From Polymorphobacter sp. (lineage in GTDB: Bacteria > Pseudomonadota > Alphaproteobacteria > Sphingomonadales > Sphingomonadaceae): a stretch of 50,795 nt of DNA. Shown here piece by piece: positions 17,166 to 25,898 of this stretch. The notes under the pieces are model-generated. The model ran no database searches, was not told the DNA's origin, and was given only the letters and a program-made list of their open reading frames with translations. The position numbers were made by a program, and so were the translations under genes. Every line of letters begins with the position of its first letter. Positions within the stretch are counted from its first letter, which is position 1. The stretch lies in the NCBI RefSeq assembly GCF_025362435.1, contig NZ_JANYGL010000146.1, positions 1-50,795 of the forward strand, written 5' to 3'.

Positions 17166-17506
17166 GGTAATCTCCTGTTAGTTACGGTTAAGCAACAATC
17201 GTGCGATTCCGTATCTGTAACGATTACAGTGGCTTCGCAATATTCATCTAAACGATATGTAAAGTATTCCGACAGTTTCAGCTGAATTTTCGCTACCGGC
17301 GAAGCCGCAGGGCACCCACGGTCGCCGGTACATCGCTTTGGCATGGATGCCCTCGATCTAGTCTGCCCAGCCGAGATCGAGCATCTGGTCGACGGCCCCA
17401 CATTTCGCTGTCCTACAGGTGAATTGCCGAGATACGCTGACGGGTTCGAGTCGGGCTTCATCAGCGCCGAGCCGTGTTCTTTCTCATCGTCAGCCGCGAT
17501 CTTCTT

Positions 17507-17655
17507 CCTCCCCTACCCGTCAGGAGAGGGGCCGGGGGTCGGGAAGTCGCCATGAACTCGGCGAGCGAAATTCCCACCCCCGGGCCGCGCCAAGTGGCGC
17601 GTCTCTCGCCTTTCCCCTGAGCCACTGGCCGTCCGAAGGGCAACGGGAGAGGAGG
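17507..17655. repeat. Long palindromic intergenic repeat, copy 1
   Basis: On the minus strand this copy reads GGCGAGAGACGCGCC, a 4-base tip, GGCGCGGCCCGGGGGTGGG, a loop, then GGCGACT and a C-rich arm. The same order is found at 23163-23287 and, in the other orientation, at 43303-43437, and the first module recurs in the arms around the DUF559 gene. The outer ends are also inverted (CCTCCCCTACCCG and CGGGAGAGGAGG). It has no coding potential. Confidence 0.75.
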
Positions 17656-17674
17656 CAAACAAACTGCCTCTCTC

Positions 17675-18057
17675 GTGTGGACTTAGTGGACTTCCGCCGC
17701 AAATCCTCGCGCCCGGAGCTTAGCCGGGATAGGGAAGTCAGGGTCGAAAGGCCGCTTGATGTGTGGACTTAGTGTGACCTTCCGCACCCGCACCTGCTGC
17801 GCAAACAGCGGCACGCTGCACCGACTCGCTTATCCGTGGACTTCCGCCACGCGCACTGCGCCCGGTACAAGTCGCCATCCCCGCGAGGGCGGGTCCCGAT
17901 CATCCCAACCCTCTGTAATGATGGTCCCACCGCGGGAATGACGGGAATTCAATGAGCGCGAGATGACAGGGTGAAGCACACGTCGTTTGTGTGGACTTAC
18001 TCTGAACTTAGCCCTCGACCCGCCCGCCCGAGTAGCGACTCGCTGGTGTGTGGACTT
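17675..18057. repeat. Scattered GTGTGGACTT decamers in a repeat-rich gap
   Basis: GTGTGGACTT occurs at 17675, 17761, 17989 and 18048. Partial copies (GTGGACTTCCGCC) are at 17686 and 17835. The inverse form AAGTCCACAC is also found at about 39054, between fabG and fabD. The gap 17166-18194 between the PEP-CTERM gene and the TonB receptor otherwise holds only palindromic repeats; no gene is supported in it. The role of the decamer is unknown to me. Confidence 0.6.
17871..17942. repeat. Diverged GTCATCCC-type palindrome, copy 2
   Basis: The arms CCGCGAGGGCGGGTCCCGAT and ATGGTCCCACCGCGGG are imperfect inverted copies around a pyrimidine-rich loop of about 15 bases. Sequence and layout match the palindrome at 7520-7595 but with more mismatches. 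Confidence 0.6.
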
Positions 18058-18089
18058 CCACAGCGAAGCGCCGCGCACCGCACAAAGTC

Positions 18090-18161
18090 GTCATCGCCGC
18101 GAAGGCCGGGACCCATCACCTCAACCTTTAGTGTGATGGATCCCGCCTCAGCGGGGATGAC
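18090..18161. repeat. GTCATC-type palindrome, copy 3
   Basis: The arms GTCATCGCCGCGAAGGCCGG and ATCCCGCCTCAGCGGGGATG are inverted copies, ending 33 bases from the TonB-receptor stop. It could act as a terminator for that receptor gene on the minus strand. Confidence 0.65.
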
Positions 18162-18194
18162 GGACTTACAATGGGACTGGCAGGCCGAAGCGCG

Positions 18195-20495
18195 TCAGTA
18201 CGAGTAGGCCGCCCGGATACCGCCGTAGCGGGCGAAGTCGCGCGGGAGGAGCGACTGGGTTGCCTGCTGGTTGGCGAAATTGCCGAGGCTGTTGAACAGG
18301 TTCGCGGCATAATGCTTGTTGAAAGCGTTGTTGACGAAGGCGAACACCTCGAACTGCTTCTTCGCGGTGCGGAAGCCGACCGAGAAGTTGGCGATGCCGA
18401 AGGCACCCTGCGCGGTCTGCGGGTCCTGGTTGATCGAGTAGTTGACCGCGCTCTGGTAGACGTAGTTGCCCTGGACGACGGGGCGGACCGGCAGCCCGGC
18501 GATGTCGGGCGAATAGTCGAACGTCGCGGTCGCCTTCCACAGCGGCGCCTGTGCCGGGCGGAAGCCGGCGAGGCTCTGGCGGACCGGGGTGCCGGTGCAG
18601 CCCTGCGCCGCGGTCTGGCCGGGGTAGCACTGCGCCCCTGGGAAGGTGCGGATCTTGGCGTCGTCGTAGGTCGCCGAGCCGCTGAGGCTGAGGTCGTCCA
18701 TGACCCGGGCCGAGACCTCGACCTCGACGCCGCGGGTCCGCACCTTGCCGACGTTGGTCAGGCGGAAGTTCTGCGTCCCGTCGGCGAGGAACTCGATGCC
18801 CTGCGCCTGGAAGTTGTTGTACGTCGTCGTGAAGACCGTCGCGTTGAGGGTCAGGCGGCGGTCGAAGAACTGGCCGCGGAAGCCCGCCTCGATGCTGTCC
18901 GACGTCTCGGGACGGATCGGACCGGCCGCGGCGCGGTTGGCGTTGAAGCCCGTCGACAGGTCGTACGTCTCGCCCTTATGCCCGGTGGTGTAGCTGCCGT
19001 AGAGCGAGACGTCGCTCGTCAGCTGCTGCTTGACGCCGGCCTTGTAGGTCCATGAATCGTCGCGTGCGCCGCCGAGGAAGGTGGCGTTGCCGTTCTGGAT
19101 GTCGACGAAGCTGTAGTGGATCGTCTCACGCTGGAAACGCCCGCCGCCGGTGATGGTGGTGTGCTCGAGGATGTCCCAGTCGACCTGGCCGAACGCCGCG
19201 ATCTGCTCGGACTTCGACGTCGCCCGCCAGTTGGCCAGCGAGAACAACGGGCCACGGAAGAAGTTACGCGACAGGTCGTTGTCGGCGTAGAAGATGCCGA
19301 GCGTGTAGCGGAACTTGTCGGCGTTGGGTGCGAGCAGCCGGACTTCCTGCGTCACCTGCTTGGCGACGAACTGCCCGACCTGGCGGTTGTCGTAAACCGT
19401 CGACGTGGTGTCATCCTGGTCGAGGTTGTCCTTGAGCTTGTAGTAATCGTTCGACGTGATCGACAACAGGCTCTGCCCGCCTGGCAGGGTGTAGCCGATC
19501 TTGAGCGATTCGCCGGCGCCGTAATACTTGTTCACCGGCAGGAAGTTGAGGTCGACGTTGGTGTTGCTCGGAGTCGCCGTGACGCCGGGGAGAACCACCG
19601 AGATCGGCTGCGCCGGGTTGCCGCGCAGCAGCGCTCCCGGAGCGAGGGCGATAAACGGCCGTCCGACGGTGGTCGAGCCATCCTCGTAGTTGCCGCTCAG
19701 CGTGACGTCGACGCCGCTCGGCGAGTTCCACACCAGCTTGCCGCGCAGGGTGAATACCGTCCGCCCGTTGACGTCGGTGTTGTTGGCGAGGTTGCGGACG
19801 TTGCCGGCGAAGTCGGTATAGCTGCCGGTGACGCGGTAGCCAGCATCGGGGCTGATCGGCCCGGAGATGCTGGCGCCGCCGCCGAACTCGCTGTCGGTCG
19901 TCGCGATGGCGTGGGCGTCGAGCGTCAGCTCCTTGCTCGGGGCACGGGTGACGATGTTGATCAGGCCGGCCGACGCCGACTTGCCGTATAGGGTCGACTG
20001 CGGCCCGCGGAGGACTTCGATACGCTCGATGTCCGACAGGTCCGAAAAGGCGCGTGCCTGGATCGAAATCGGGACGTCGTCGACGACAACCGCGACGCTC
20101 GGCTCGACGCCGATGCCGAAGGCGTAGGTGCCGACACCGCGGATCGACACCGACGAGTTCTGCGGCTGCTCGGCCGGGCGGACGACGAGCGACGGCGCGA
20201 CACGGGTCAGGTCGTCGAAGGCGCGGACCGACTGGGCGGTAAGCTGGTTGCCCGAAAGCACCTGGACCGCGAGCGGGACGCGCTGGACGTTCTCGGCGCG
20301 CTTGTTGGCGGTGACGATGATCTCGCCTTGCGCCGCGCCGCCTTCATCGATGGCGGCGGCCGAACCGGCCTCGGCGGTCTGGACGGTTGCCTTGGGTTCG
20401 GCAACGGGCAGCGTTTGTGCCGCCAGGGTTACCGGGACTGCGAGGCTCGCGGCGACCAGTGCCACGCGAGCGGTATCCAACAGAAGATGCTTCAT
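18195..20495 (-). CDS. TonB-dependent receptor
   Basis: 766 aa from the ATG at 20495, which has GGGGGAA 6 bases upstream; a TTG four codons earlier is less likely. Signal peptide 1-26. A TonB-box-like stretch GEIIVTANKRAENVQRVP precedes the plug domain, which has the usual SIRGVG and IERIEVLRGPQSTLYG motifs. A 22-strand barrel follows and ends YGGIRAAYSY. It imports a ligand across the outer membrane with energy from TonB/ExbBD. The class (Asn/Gln-rich, no SusD partner) is the common sphingomonad sugar or aromatic receptor. Its promoter carries the GGTAAGGCC motif also found before gntR, which suggests it serves the hexuronate locus. Confidence 0.93.
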   Translation of the reverse strand: MKHLLLDTARVALVAASLAVPVTLAAQTLPVAEPKATVQTAEAGSAAAIDEGGAAQGEIIVTANKRAENVQRVPLAVQVLSGNQLTAQSVRAFDDLTRVAPSLVVRPAEQPQNSSVSIRGVGTYAFGIGVEPSVAVVVDDVPISIQARAFSDLSDIERIEVLRGPQSTLYGKSASAGLINIVTRAPSKELTLDAHAIATTDSEFGGGASISGPISPDAGYRVTGSYTDFAGNVRNLANNTDVNGRTVFTLRGKLVWNSPSGVDVTLSGNYEDGSTTVGRPFIALAPGALLRGNPAQPISVVLPGVTATPSNTNVDLNFLPVNKYYGAGESLKIGYTLPGGQSLLSITSNDYYKLKDNLDQDDTTSTVYDNRQVGQFVAKQVTQEVRLLAPNADKFRYTLGIFYADNDLSRNFFRGPLFSLANWRATSKSEQIAAFGQVDWDILEHTTITGGGRFQRETIHYSFVDIQNGNATFLGGARDDSWTYKAGVKQQLTSDVSLYGSYTTGHKGETYDLSTGFNANRAAAGPIRPETSDSIEAGFRGQFFDRRLTLNATVFTTTYNNFQAQGIEFLADGTQNFRLTNVGKVRTRGVEVEVSARVMDDLSLSGSATYDDAKIRTFPGAQCYPGQTAAQGCTGTPVRQSLAGFRPAQAPLWKATATFDYSPDIAGLPVRPVVQGNYVYQSAVNYSINQDPQTAQGAFGIANFSVGFRTAKKQFEVFAFVNNAFNKHYAANLFNSLGNFANQQATQSLLPRDFARYGGIRAAYSY

Positions 20496-20550
20496 CGGTT
20501 CCCCCAAAGTTGCCGGCGCCGGACAGGCCGCGCTCGATATTCTTGGAGGC

Positions 20551-20587
20551 TAAATACCAACTGGCCTTACCGATTGCAAGAGTTGGT
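20551..20587 (-). promoter_or_regulatory. Promoter of the TonB receptor with embedded operator-like sites
   Basis: On the minus strand TTGCAA (20579-20574), a 17-base spacer and TATTTA (20556-20551) form a good -35/-10 pair about 55 bp before the ATG. GGTAAGGCC lies inside the spacer (plus strand GGCCTTACC at 20563-20571). The repeat ACCAACT (20556-20562) and AGTTGGT (20581-20587) has centres 25 bp apart, the same spacing as the inverted repeat before manD. Confidence 0.5.
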
Positions 20588-20607
20588 TTGTCAACCGCGA
20601 CCAACGG

Positions 20608-21939
20608 CTATCTGGCGCTCCCTGGAGGCGGGCGCGGGACCGGCCCGGCGAAGGTGGCGATGCTCTCCGCCCCACTCGCCGACAGCGCCGCGACTGCGAA
20701 GAAATGGTCGTCGATGTTGACGTGCGGCAGGACGAGGCTGGTCGTCGCTGCGGGCACGTCCCTGGCGTCGGTCCAGGCAAAGCCGTCGGCGCGGCGCCAG
20801 CGGATGCGGTAGCCGCTCGCTCCCGGCGACGCTGCCCAGTCGACCGTGGTGTCGTCGCTGACCGCCCCGGCGATCGTGGCCGTCGCCGGTGCAGCGGGAG
20901 CGGTCGCGAGCTCGCGCAAGGTGGCGACGTTGATCGCCGCGACCCGGGCCAAGTAGGGGAAGTCGACCCCGTCGATGACGTCGCCGTACTTGCGGCCGTT
21001 CTCGACGCGAACGTCCTGGTGCTGGCGGTCGTAGTTTTCGGTCGCTTCGGTGATGCGGACCGCCGGGTAGCCAGCCTCCATGAACGGCAGCTGGTCACCA
21101 CCGCGGCCGAAGCGGTCGGACCGGCGGACGGCGAAGACCTTGAGGCTGCCGGGGTGGGCGGCGGCGACGCGCGACACTGCCTTGGCCAACGCCCGTGACG
21201 GCGAGTCGTCCTCGCCCCCGATCGCGCGGACCGCCTTGGCGGCGTCGAGGTCGGCGGCGGCACTCAGCCCCTCGCTGAAGACGCGGACGGTGTCGTCGAC
21301 ATGCTCGCCGCCAATGCCGTGGGTATTGCCGACGATGTCGTTGTTGAGGACCCCGGCGACCTTCCAGCCGCGCGCCTTGGCGGTCCGGGCGAGCAACTGG
21401 CCGCCCCACAGGCCCTGCTCCTCACCCGTCAGGACCGCGTAGACGATCGTCGCGGCGAACTTCTCCTTGCTGAGCAAGCGGGCCGCCTCAAGCACCACCG
21501 AGACCCCGCTGGCGTCGTCGTTGGCGCCCGGAGCGTCACCCGTGGCGTTGGCGCTGTCGCTGATCCGGCTGTCGATGTGGCCCTGGACGATGACCACCCG
21601 CTCGGGGTCGCTCGTTCCCTTCTGAACCGCGAAGACGTCCTCGACCCGAACTCCGGCGGGGGCGCGCGGGCCGGTGAAAGTGTCCCCGACGGTCTCGACG
21701 GCGAGGCAGCCGCCGCACGCCCTGCCGATCGCATCGAAGCGCCCGTTCACCCAGCGCCGGGCTGCGCCGATACCGCGAACCGGGTCGGTCGTCGTCGACA
21801 GCGTATGCCGTGTGCCGAAGCCGACGAGGGTCGTGATCGTCGACCGCATCGCCGCCGGATCGGGGGCCGGGGCGGCTGCCAGGGGCGCGGCGGCGGCGAT
21901 CAGGGCGAGGGCGGCGGTGGCGTGGAGGAGAGTATTCAT
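20608..21939 (-). CDS. M28-family metallopeptidase, exported
   Basis: 443 aa from the ATG at 21939; the open frame runs much further upstream, but that part overlaps the AI-2E gene and is spurious. Signal peptide of about 23 residues. Zinc-site residues of the M28 family are all present: H121 in QGHIDSR, bridging D141 in GANDDASG, E173/E174 in TGEEQG, D201 in NNDIVG and H307 in RQHQD. The last 80 residues look like a fibronectin type III domain (WAASPGASGYRIRWRR). It is probably a periplasmic or secreted aminopeptidase. The intergenic distance to the divergent AI-2E gene is only 63 bp. Confidence 0.9.
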   Translation of the reverse strand: MNTLLHATAALALIAAAAPLAAAPAPDPAAMRSTITTLVGFGTRHTLSTTTDPVRGIGAARRWVNGRFDAIGRACGGCLAVETVGDTFTGPRAPAGVRVEDVFAVQKGTSDPERVVIVQGHIDSRISDSANATGDAPGANDDASGVSVVLEAARLLSKEKFAATIVYAVLTGEEQGLWGGQLLARTAKARGWKVAGVLNNDIVGNTHGIGGEHVDDTVRVFSEGLSAAADLDAAKAVRAIGGEDDSPSRALAKAVSRVAAAHPGSLKVFAVRRSDRFGRGGDQLPFMEAGYPAVRITEATENYDRQHQDVRVENGRKYGDVIDGVDFPYLARVAAINVATLRELATAPAAPATATIAGAVSDDTTVDWAASPGASGYRIRWRRADGFAWTDARDVPAATTSLVLPHVNIDDHFFAVAALSASGAESIATFAGPVPRPPPGSAR

Positions 21940-22002
21940 GCCCGGCAGCGTGGCGCGCGGCGGCCGATTTCGCAATCCCCCGCAGGCGTGTACGGTCGCC
22001 CG

Positions 22003-23106
22003 ATGAGCGACGAACCCATGATCATCAGCCAGCCCGACGAACCCGCCGACCGGCGCCACCGCGTCGCGCGGCTCGTCATGACGCTGGCGTTCCTCGCCCT
22101 CGGGCTGTGGCTGACGTCGGGCTTCCTGCGGGCAATCCTGTGGGGCGGGATCATCGCCATCGCCATCGCCCCGCTTTATGCCCGGGCGGAGGCGCGCTGG
22201 CCGGGCGGGCGGCGGACGTGGCTGCCGGCGCTGGTGACGCTGGCGATCGCGGTGCTCGTCCTCGCGCCGCTGACGCTCGGCGTGATCGAGGCGACGCACG
22301 AGGCGCATCAGGTGGCAGACTGGCTGGCCAAGGCGCGGCAGGACGGCATCCCCCAGCCCGACTGGGTCGCGAGGCTGCCGTTCGGGGCGCAGGCGGTGGC
22401 CGACTGGTGGGCGGCGACGCTGGCGACGCCCGACGCCGCGGCGGGAACGCTCGACAAGGTCAACGCGGTGGCGATGCGCCATACGCGGCTGTTCGGAGCC
22501 GACGTGCTGCGGCGGACGGTCGCGTTCGCCTTCGCGCTGCTGACCCTGTTCTTCCTGCTCCGCGACCGCGACACCGTCGCTGCCCAGGCGATCACCGCCG
22601 GTCACCGCCTGTTGGGCGCCTCGGGCGAGCGCGTCGCCGAGCAGATCCTGCGTTCGGTCCGCGGCACGATCAACGGGCTGATCCTCGTCGGCATCGGCGA
22701 GGGCGTGGTCATGGGAGTCGCTTACCTCGTGGCGGGCGTGCCGCACCCGCTGCTGCTCGGCGCAATGACCGGGGTCGCGGCGGCGATCCCGATGGGCGCG
22801 GCGGTGGTCATCATCCTTGCCGGGCTGCTGACGATGGCGATCGGCAAGACGGTGGTGGCAGTCGTCGTTGCCGCGGTCGGGCTGATCTTCGTCCTGATCG
22901 TCGACCATACGCTGCGTCCGGCGCTGATCGGCAACACCACGCGCCTGCCCTTCCTGTGGGTTCTGGTCGGCATCCTTGGCGGGGTCGAAAGCCTTGGGAT
23001 GCTTGGGCTTTTCGTCGGCCCGGCGGTGATGGCGGTGCTCGTCATGCTGTGGCGCGAGTTCGTTGCTTCGGGGAAGGTCGAGCCGGAAGAGCCAGGATCC
23101 GGCTGA
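22003..23106 (+). CDS. AI-2E family transporter (PerM-like membrane protein)
   Basis: 367 aa with about eight hydrophobic segments in the AI-2E/UPF0118 arrangement: two early helices, a soluble region (about 95-165), then a helix cluster with PHPLLLGAMTGVAAAIPMGAAVV and a last block GGVESLGMLGLFVGPAVMAVLVMLWREF. Members have been linked to autoinducer or ion export, but the substrate is not settled for most. The ATG at 22003 starts MSDEPMIISQPDEPADRRHR; longer frames upstream overlap the peptidase gene on the other strand. It stands alone. Confidence 0.85.
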   Translation: MSDEPMIISQPDEPADRRHRVARLVMTLAFLALGLWLTSGFLRAILWGGIIAIAIAPLYARAEARWPGGRRTWLPALVTLAIAVLVLAPLTLGVIEATHEAHQVADWLAKARQDGIPQPDWVARLPFGAQAVADWWAATLATPDAAAGTLDKVNAVAMRHTRLFGADVLRRTVAFAFALLTLFFLLRDRDTVAAQAITAGHRLLGASGERVAEQILRSVRGTINGLILVGIGEGVVMGVAYLVAGVPHPLLLGAMTGVAAAIPMGAAVVIILAGLLTMAIGKTVVAVVVAAVGLIFVLIVDHTLRPALIGNTTRLPFLWVLVGILGGVESLGMLGLFVGPAVMAVLVMLWREFVASGKVEPEEPGSG

Positions 23107-23162
23107 GTTCGACCCGCCAAAGGTCACACGAAGTTCAGGGTTTTGCACATCGATTTTCGCTT

Positions 23163-23287
23163 CCCCTCCCCTTCAGGGGAGGGGCGAGAGACGGCGCCCT
23201 TGCGCCGGCCCGGGGATGGGGCTTTCTTGCGAAGCGGAGCTTGCGGCGACTGCCCCACCCCCGACCCCTCCCCTGAAGGGGAGGGGA
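23163..23287. repeat. Long palindromic intergenic repeat, copy 2
   Basis: Outer arms CCCCTCCCCTTCAGGGG and CCCCTGAAGGGGAGGGG are both hairpins in themselves and inverted relative to each other. Inside are GGCGAGAGACG, a GCGCC-tip-GGCGC hairpin, GGCCCGGGG and GCGGCGACTGCCCCACCC, in the same order as the reverse of 43303-43437. The rest of the 23107-23510 gap holds no gene I can support. Confidence 0.8.
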
Positions 23288-23510
23288 GCAGGAAGATGAG
23301 AAAGCGCGCGCTAAATTACGGCGGCCAACGATGAGAAAGAACGCGGCGTCGGACCAGCGGCCCGACTCGAAGCGGGGACCGTAAGCGCGTCGTGGCGCTG
23401 TAGGACAGCGGAATTACGGCCGGTCGTCGGTCGCTCCCCTCGGGATCGGATCAACCCTCACATGGTCGGTCCGCGACGCAGCGCTGTTAGCCTGCCTTAC
23501 CCGCCGATCG

Positions 23511-24497
23511 TCAGCCCGCCTTGACCCCGCGGTGCTCCGTCTTGACCCACCGCACCGTCCCCGACGACGCGCGCATCACCACGCTCTCGGTCGTCACCGT
23601 CCCATCGCGCAACGTCTTGACCCCCGCCAGCAGCGAGCCATCAGTCACCCCCGTCGCGGCAAAGATCACGTCACCCTTGGCGAGGTCCTCGAGCTTGTAG
23701 ATCCGGTCGAGGTCGGCGATGCCCCACTTGCGCGCGCGCGCCTTTTCGTCGTCGTTGCGGAACACCAGTCGTCCCTGGAATTGGCCGCCGACGCAGCGCA
23801 GCGCCGCCGCCGCGAGGACGCCTTCGGGGGCGCCGCCGCTGCCGACGTAGATGTCGATGCCGGTGTCGGGGTTGGTCGTCGCGATGACCCCGGCGACGTC
23901 GCCGTCACCGATCAGCATGATGCCGCAGCCGATGCCGCGCAGTTCCTTGATCAGCGCCTCGTGGCGCGGGCGGTCGAGGACGCAGGCGACGATGTCGGCG
24001 GGGGCAACGCCTTTGGCTGCGGCGAGCGACTCGATGTTCGCCGTCACCGACCGGGCGAGGTCGATCGTTCCCTCGGCATAGCCCGGGCCGATCGCGATCT
24101 TGTCCATGTAGACGTCGGGGGCGTTGAGCAGCCCGCCTTCCTCGGCGATGGCGAGCACCGCGAGCGAGTTCGGGCCGTTCTTGGCGCAGATCGTCGTGCC
24201 TTCGAGCGGGTCGAGCGCGATGTCGATCTTCGGCCCTATGCCCTGCGAACGCCCGACCTTTTCGCCGATGAACAGCATCGGCGCCTCGTCGCGCTCGCCT
24301 TCGCCAATGACGATCGTGCCGTCGAAGGCGAGTTCGTTCAGGCCGTCGCGCATCGCCTCGACCGCGGCGGCATCGGCGGCGTGTTCGTCGCCGCGCCCGA
24401 TCTTCGGCAGGCAGGCGATCGCCGCCTTCTCGGTCACCCGGACCATTTCGAGGACGAGGACGCGGTCGAGAACCGAACTGCTGTTAACCGTGGGCAT
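23511..24497 (-). CDS. glpX: Fructose-1,6-bisphosphatase class II
   Basis: 328 aa. Metal and substrate motifs of the GlpX family are present: GEGERDEAPML at 65-75 and LDPLEGTT at 95-102. It removes the 1-phosphate of fructose 1,6-bisphosphate in gluconeogenesis, which cells growing on sugar acids need. The ATG at 24497 follows AGGAG; the frame extends 13 codons further without a better start. In sphingomonads glpX usually follows hom, as here, 111 bp downstream on the same strand. Confidence 0.95.
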   Translation of the reverse strand: MPTVNSSSVLDRVLVLEMVRVTEKAAIACLPKIGRGDEHAADAAAVEAMRDGLNELAFDGTIVIGEGERDEAPMLFIGEKVGRSQGIGPKIDIALDPLEGTTICAKNGPNSLAVLAIAEEGGLLNAPDVYMDKIAIGPGYAEGTIDLARSVTANIESLAAAKGVAPADIVACVLDRPRHEALIKELRGIGCGIMLIGDGDVAGVIATTNPDTGIDIYVGSGGAPEGVLAAAALRCVGGQFQGRLVFRNDDEKARARKWGIADLDRIYKLEDLAKGDVIFAATGVTDGSLLAGVKTLRDGTVTTESVVMRASSGTVRWVKTEHRGVKAG

Positions 24498-24608
24498 GGA
24501 GGCTCCTGGAGGTCGTGCGCCGGGTGGGTAGCCCAATCGCCGCGCGGTGGAAAGCCGGAGGCAAAGTGAACGCCAAGTTCAGAATAAGTTCACACAGACG
24601 CATGGGTT

Positions 24609-25898
24609 TCAGAAGTCGAGGATGTGCATCATCATCGGCGGGGCGGTGACGCTGTGCGACGTCGCCATCCGGTCGAGCGCGGCGGTGATCGCCGACTGGC
24701 GGACGGCGTGGGTGACCATGACGACATGGACCTCTCCCCCGCTGGGGCCGCGCTGGATCAAGCTTTCGATCGACACGCCGGCATCGCGCAATGCGGCAGT
24801 CAACTCGGCGAGGACCCCCGGGCGGTCGGCGACCATCACCCGTAGGTAGAAGCGCCCGACGTGCGCGGCGGTATCGGCCGGGGCGAGCGCAGCCAGCCGT
24901 GCGGTCGGCATCGCGAACGCCGGGCCGACCTCGCCGCGCGCGACGTCGATCAGATCGGCGACGACGGCGCTCGCGGTCGGCCCCTCCCCTGCGCCGCGCC
25001 CGGAGAAGAACAGCCGCCCGACGTAATCGCCCTCGGCGACGACGGCGTTCAGCGAGCCGTCGACGTGCGCGAGCGGGTGGGCGAGCGGGACGAGGCATGG
25101 GTGGACGCGCTGGAACAGTTCGCCGCCGACCTCGGTGGCGAGGCCGACGAGCTTGATGCGGAAGCCGAGCGTCGCCGCGTGGTCGATGTCGACCGCGGCG
25201 ACGTGGCGGATACCCTCGACCGCGATGTGCGCGAAGTCGATCCGCGCGCCGAAGGCGATCGCCGCGAGGATCGACAACTTGTGCGCGGCGTCGATGCCGT
25301 CGATGTCGAACGACGGGTCGGCCTCGGCGAAACCGAGCCGCTGGGCGTCGGCGAGGACCGCGGCAAACGACAGTTTCTCCGCCTCCATCCGGCTGAGGAT
25401 GTAATTGCAGGTGCCGTTGAGGATGCCGTAGACGCGCTCGATCCGGTTCGCCGCGGCACCCTCGCGCAGGCCCTTGATGACCGGAATGCCGCCCGCGACG
25501 GCCGCCTCGTACTTGAGCGCGGCGCCGGTGTTTTCCGCGAGTTGCGCGAGGTCGAGGCCGTGGTGCGCGAGCATCGCCTTGTTCGCGGTGACGAACGCCG
25601 TGCCGACTTTCAGCGTTTCCCGCGCCAGCACCAGCGCCGGGCCGTCGCTGCCGCCGATCAGTTCGACAACGACGTCGACGTCGTCGCGCTCGGCAAGCTC
25701 GGTGGCATCGTCGACCCAGGCGAAGCGCGCGAGCTCGACCACACGCTCACGGCTGCGGTCGCGCGCCGACACCGCCGTCACGACGATCGCCCGGTCGGCG
25801 CGCCGTTCGATCAGCCCGGCATTGGCATCGAGCAGCTTGACCACCCCCGCCCCGACGGTGCCGAGGCCCGCAAGCCCGATCCGCAGCGGCGACGTCAT
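24609..25898 (-). CDS. hom: Homoserine dehydrogenase
   Basis: 429 aa. The N-terminal NAD(P)-binding motif GLAGLGTVGAGV is at 8-19, the catalytic domain has ILNGTCNYILSRM (about 160), and the C-terminal ACT domain (about 350-429, RVMVADRPGVLAELTAALRDAG) would give feedback control by threonine. It reduces aspartate semialdehyde to homoserine for threonine and methionine synthesis. It is normally directly downstream of the alaC-type aminotransferase; here about 1.1 kb of extra DNA lies between them. Confidence 0.96.
   Translation of the reverse strand: MTSPLRIGLAGLGTVGAGVVKLLDANAGLIERRADRAIVVTAVSARDRSRERVVELARFAWVDDATELAERDDVDVVVELIGGSDGPALVLARETLKVGTAFVTANKAMLAHHGLDLAQLAENTGAALKYEAAVAGGIPVIKGLREGAAANRIERVYGILNGTCNYILSRMEAEKLSFAAVLADAQRLGFAEADPSFDIDGIDAAHKLSILAAIAFGARIDFAHIAVEGIRHVAAVDIDHAATLGFRIKLVGLATEVGGELFQRVHPCLVPLAHPLAHVDGSLNAVVAEGDYVGRLFFSGRGAGEGPTASAVVADLIDVARGEVGPAFAMPTARLAALAPADTAAHVGRFYLRVMVADRPGVLAELTAALRDAGVSIESLIQRGPSGGEVHVVMVTHAVRQSAITAALDRMATSHSVTAPPMMMHILDF

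Noticed and set aside
17343-17555. 70-codon plus-strand frame in the repeat-rich gap
   Set aside because: Its last third is the palindromic repeat and the rest shows no family signature.
17675-18057. CRISPR array
   Set aside because: The repeated decamer is too short, spacing is irregular and no cas gene is nearby.
21940-23148. Upstream extension of the M28 peptidase frame to 846 codons
   Set aside because: The added part is low-complexity (DR, HR, RR), lies opposite the AI-2E gene and comes before a clear signal peptide starting at 21939.
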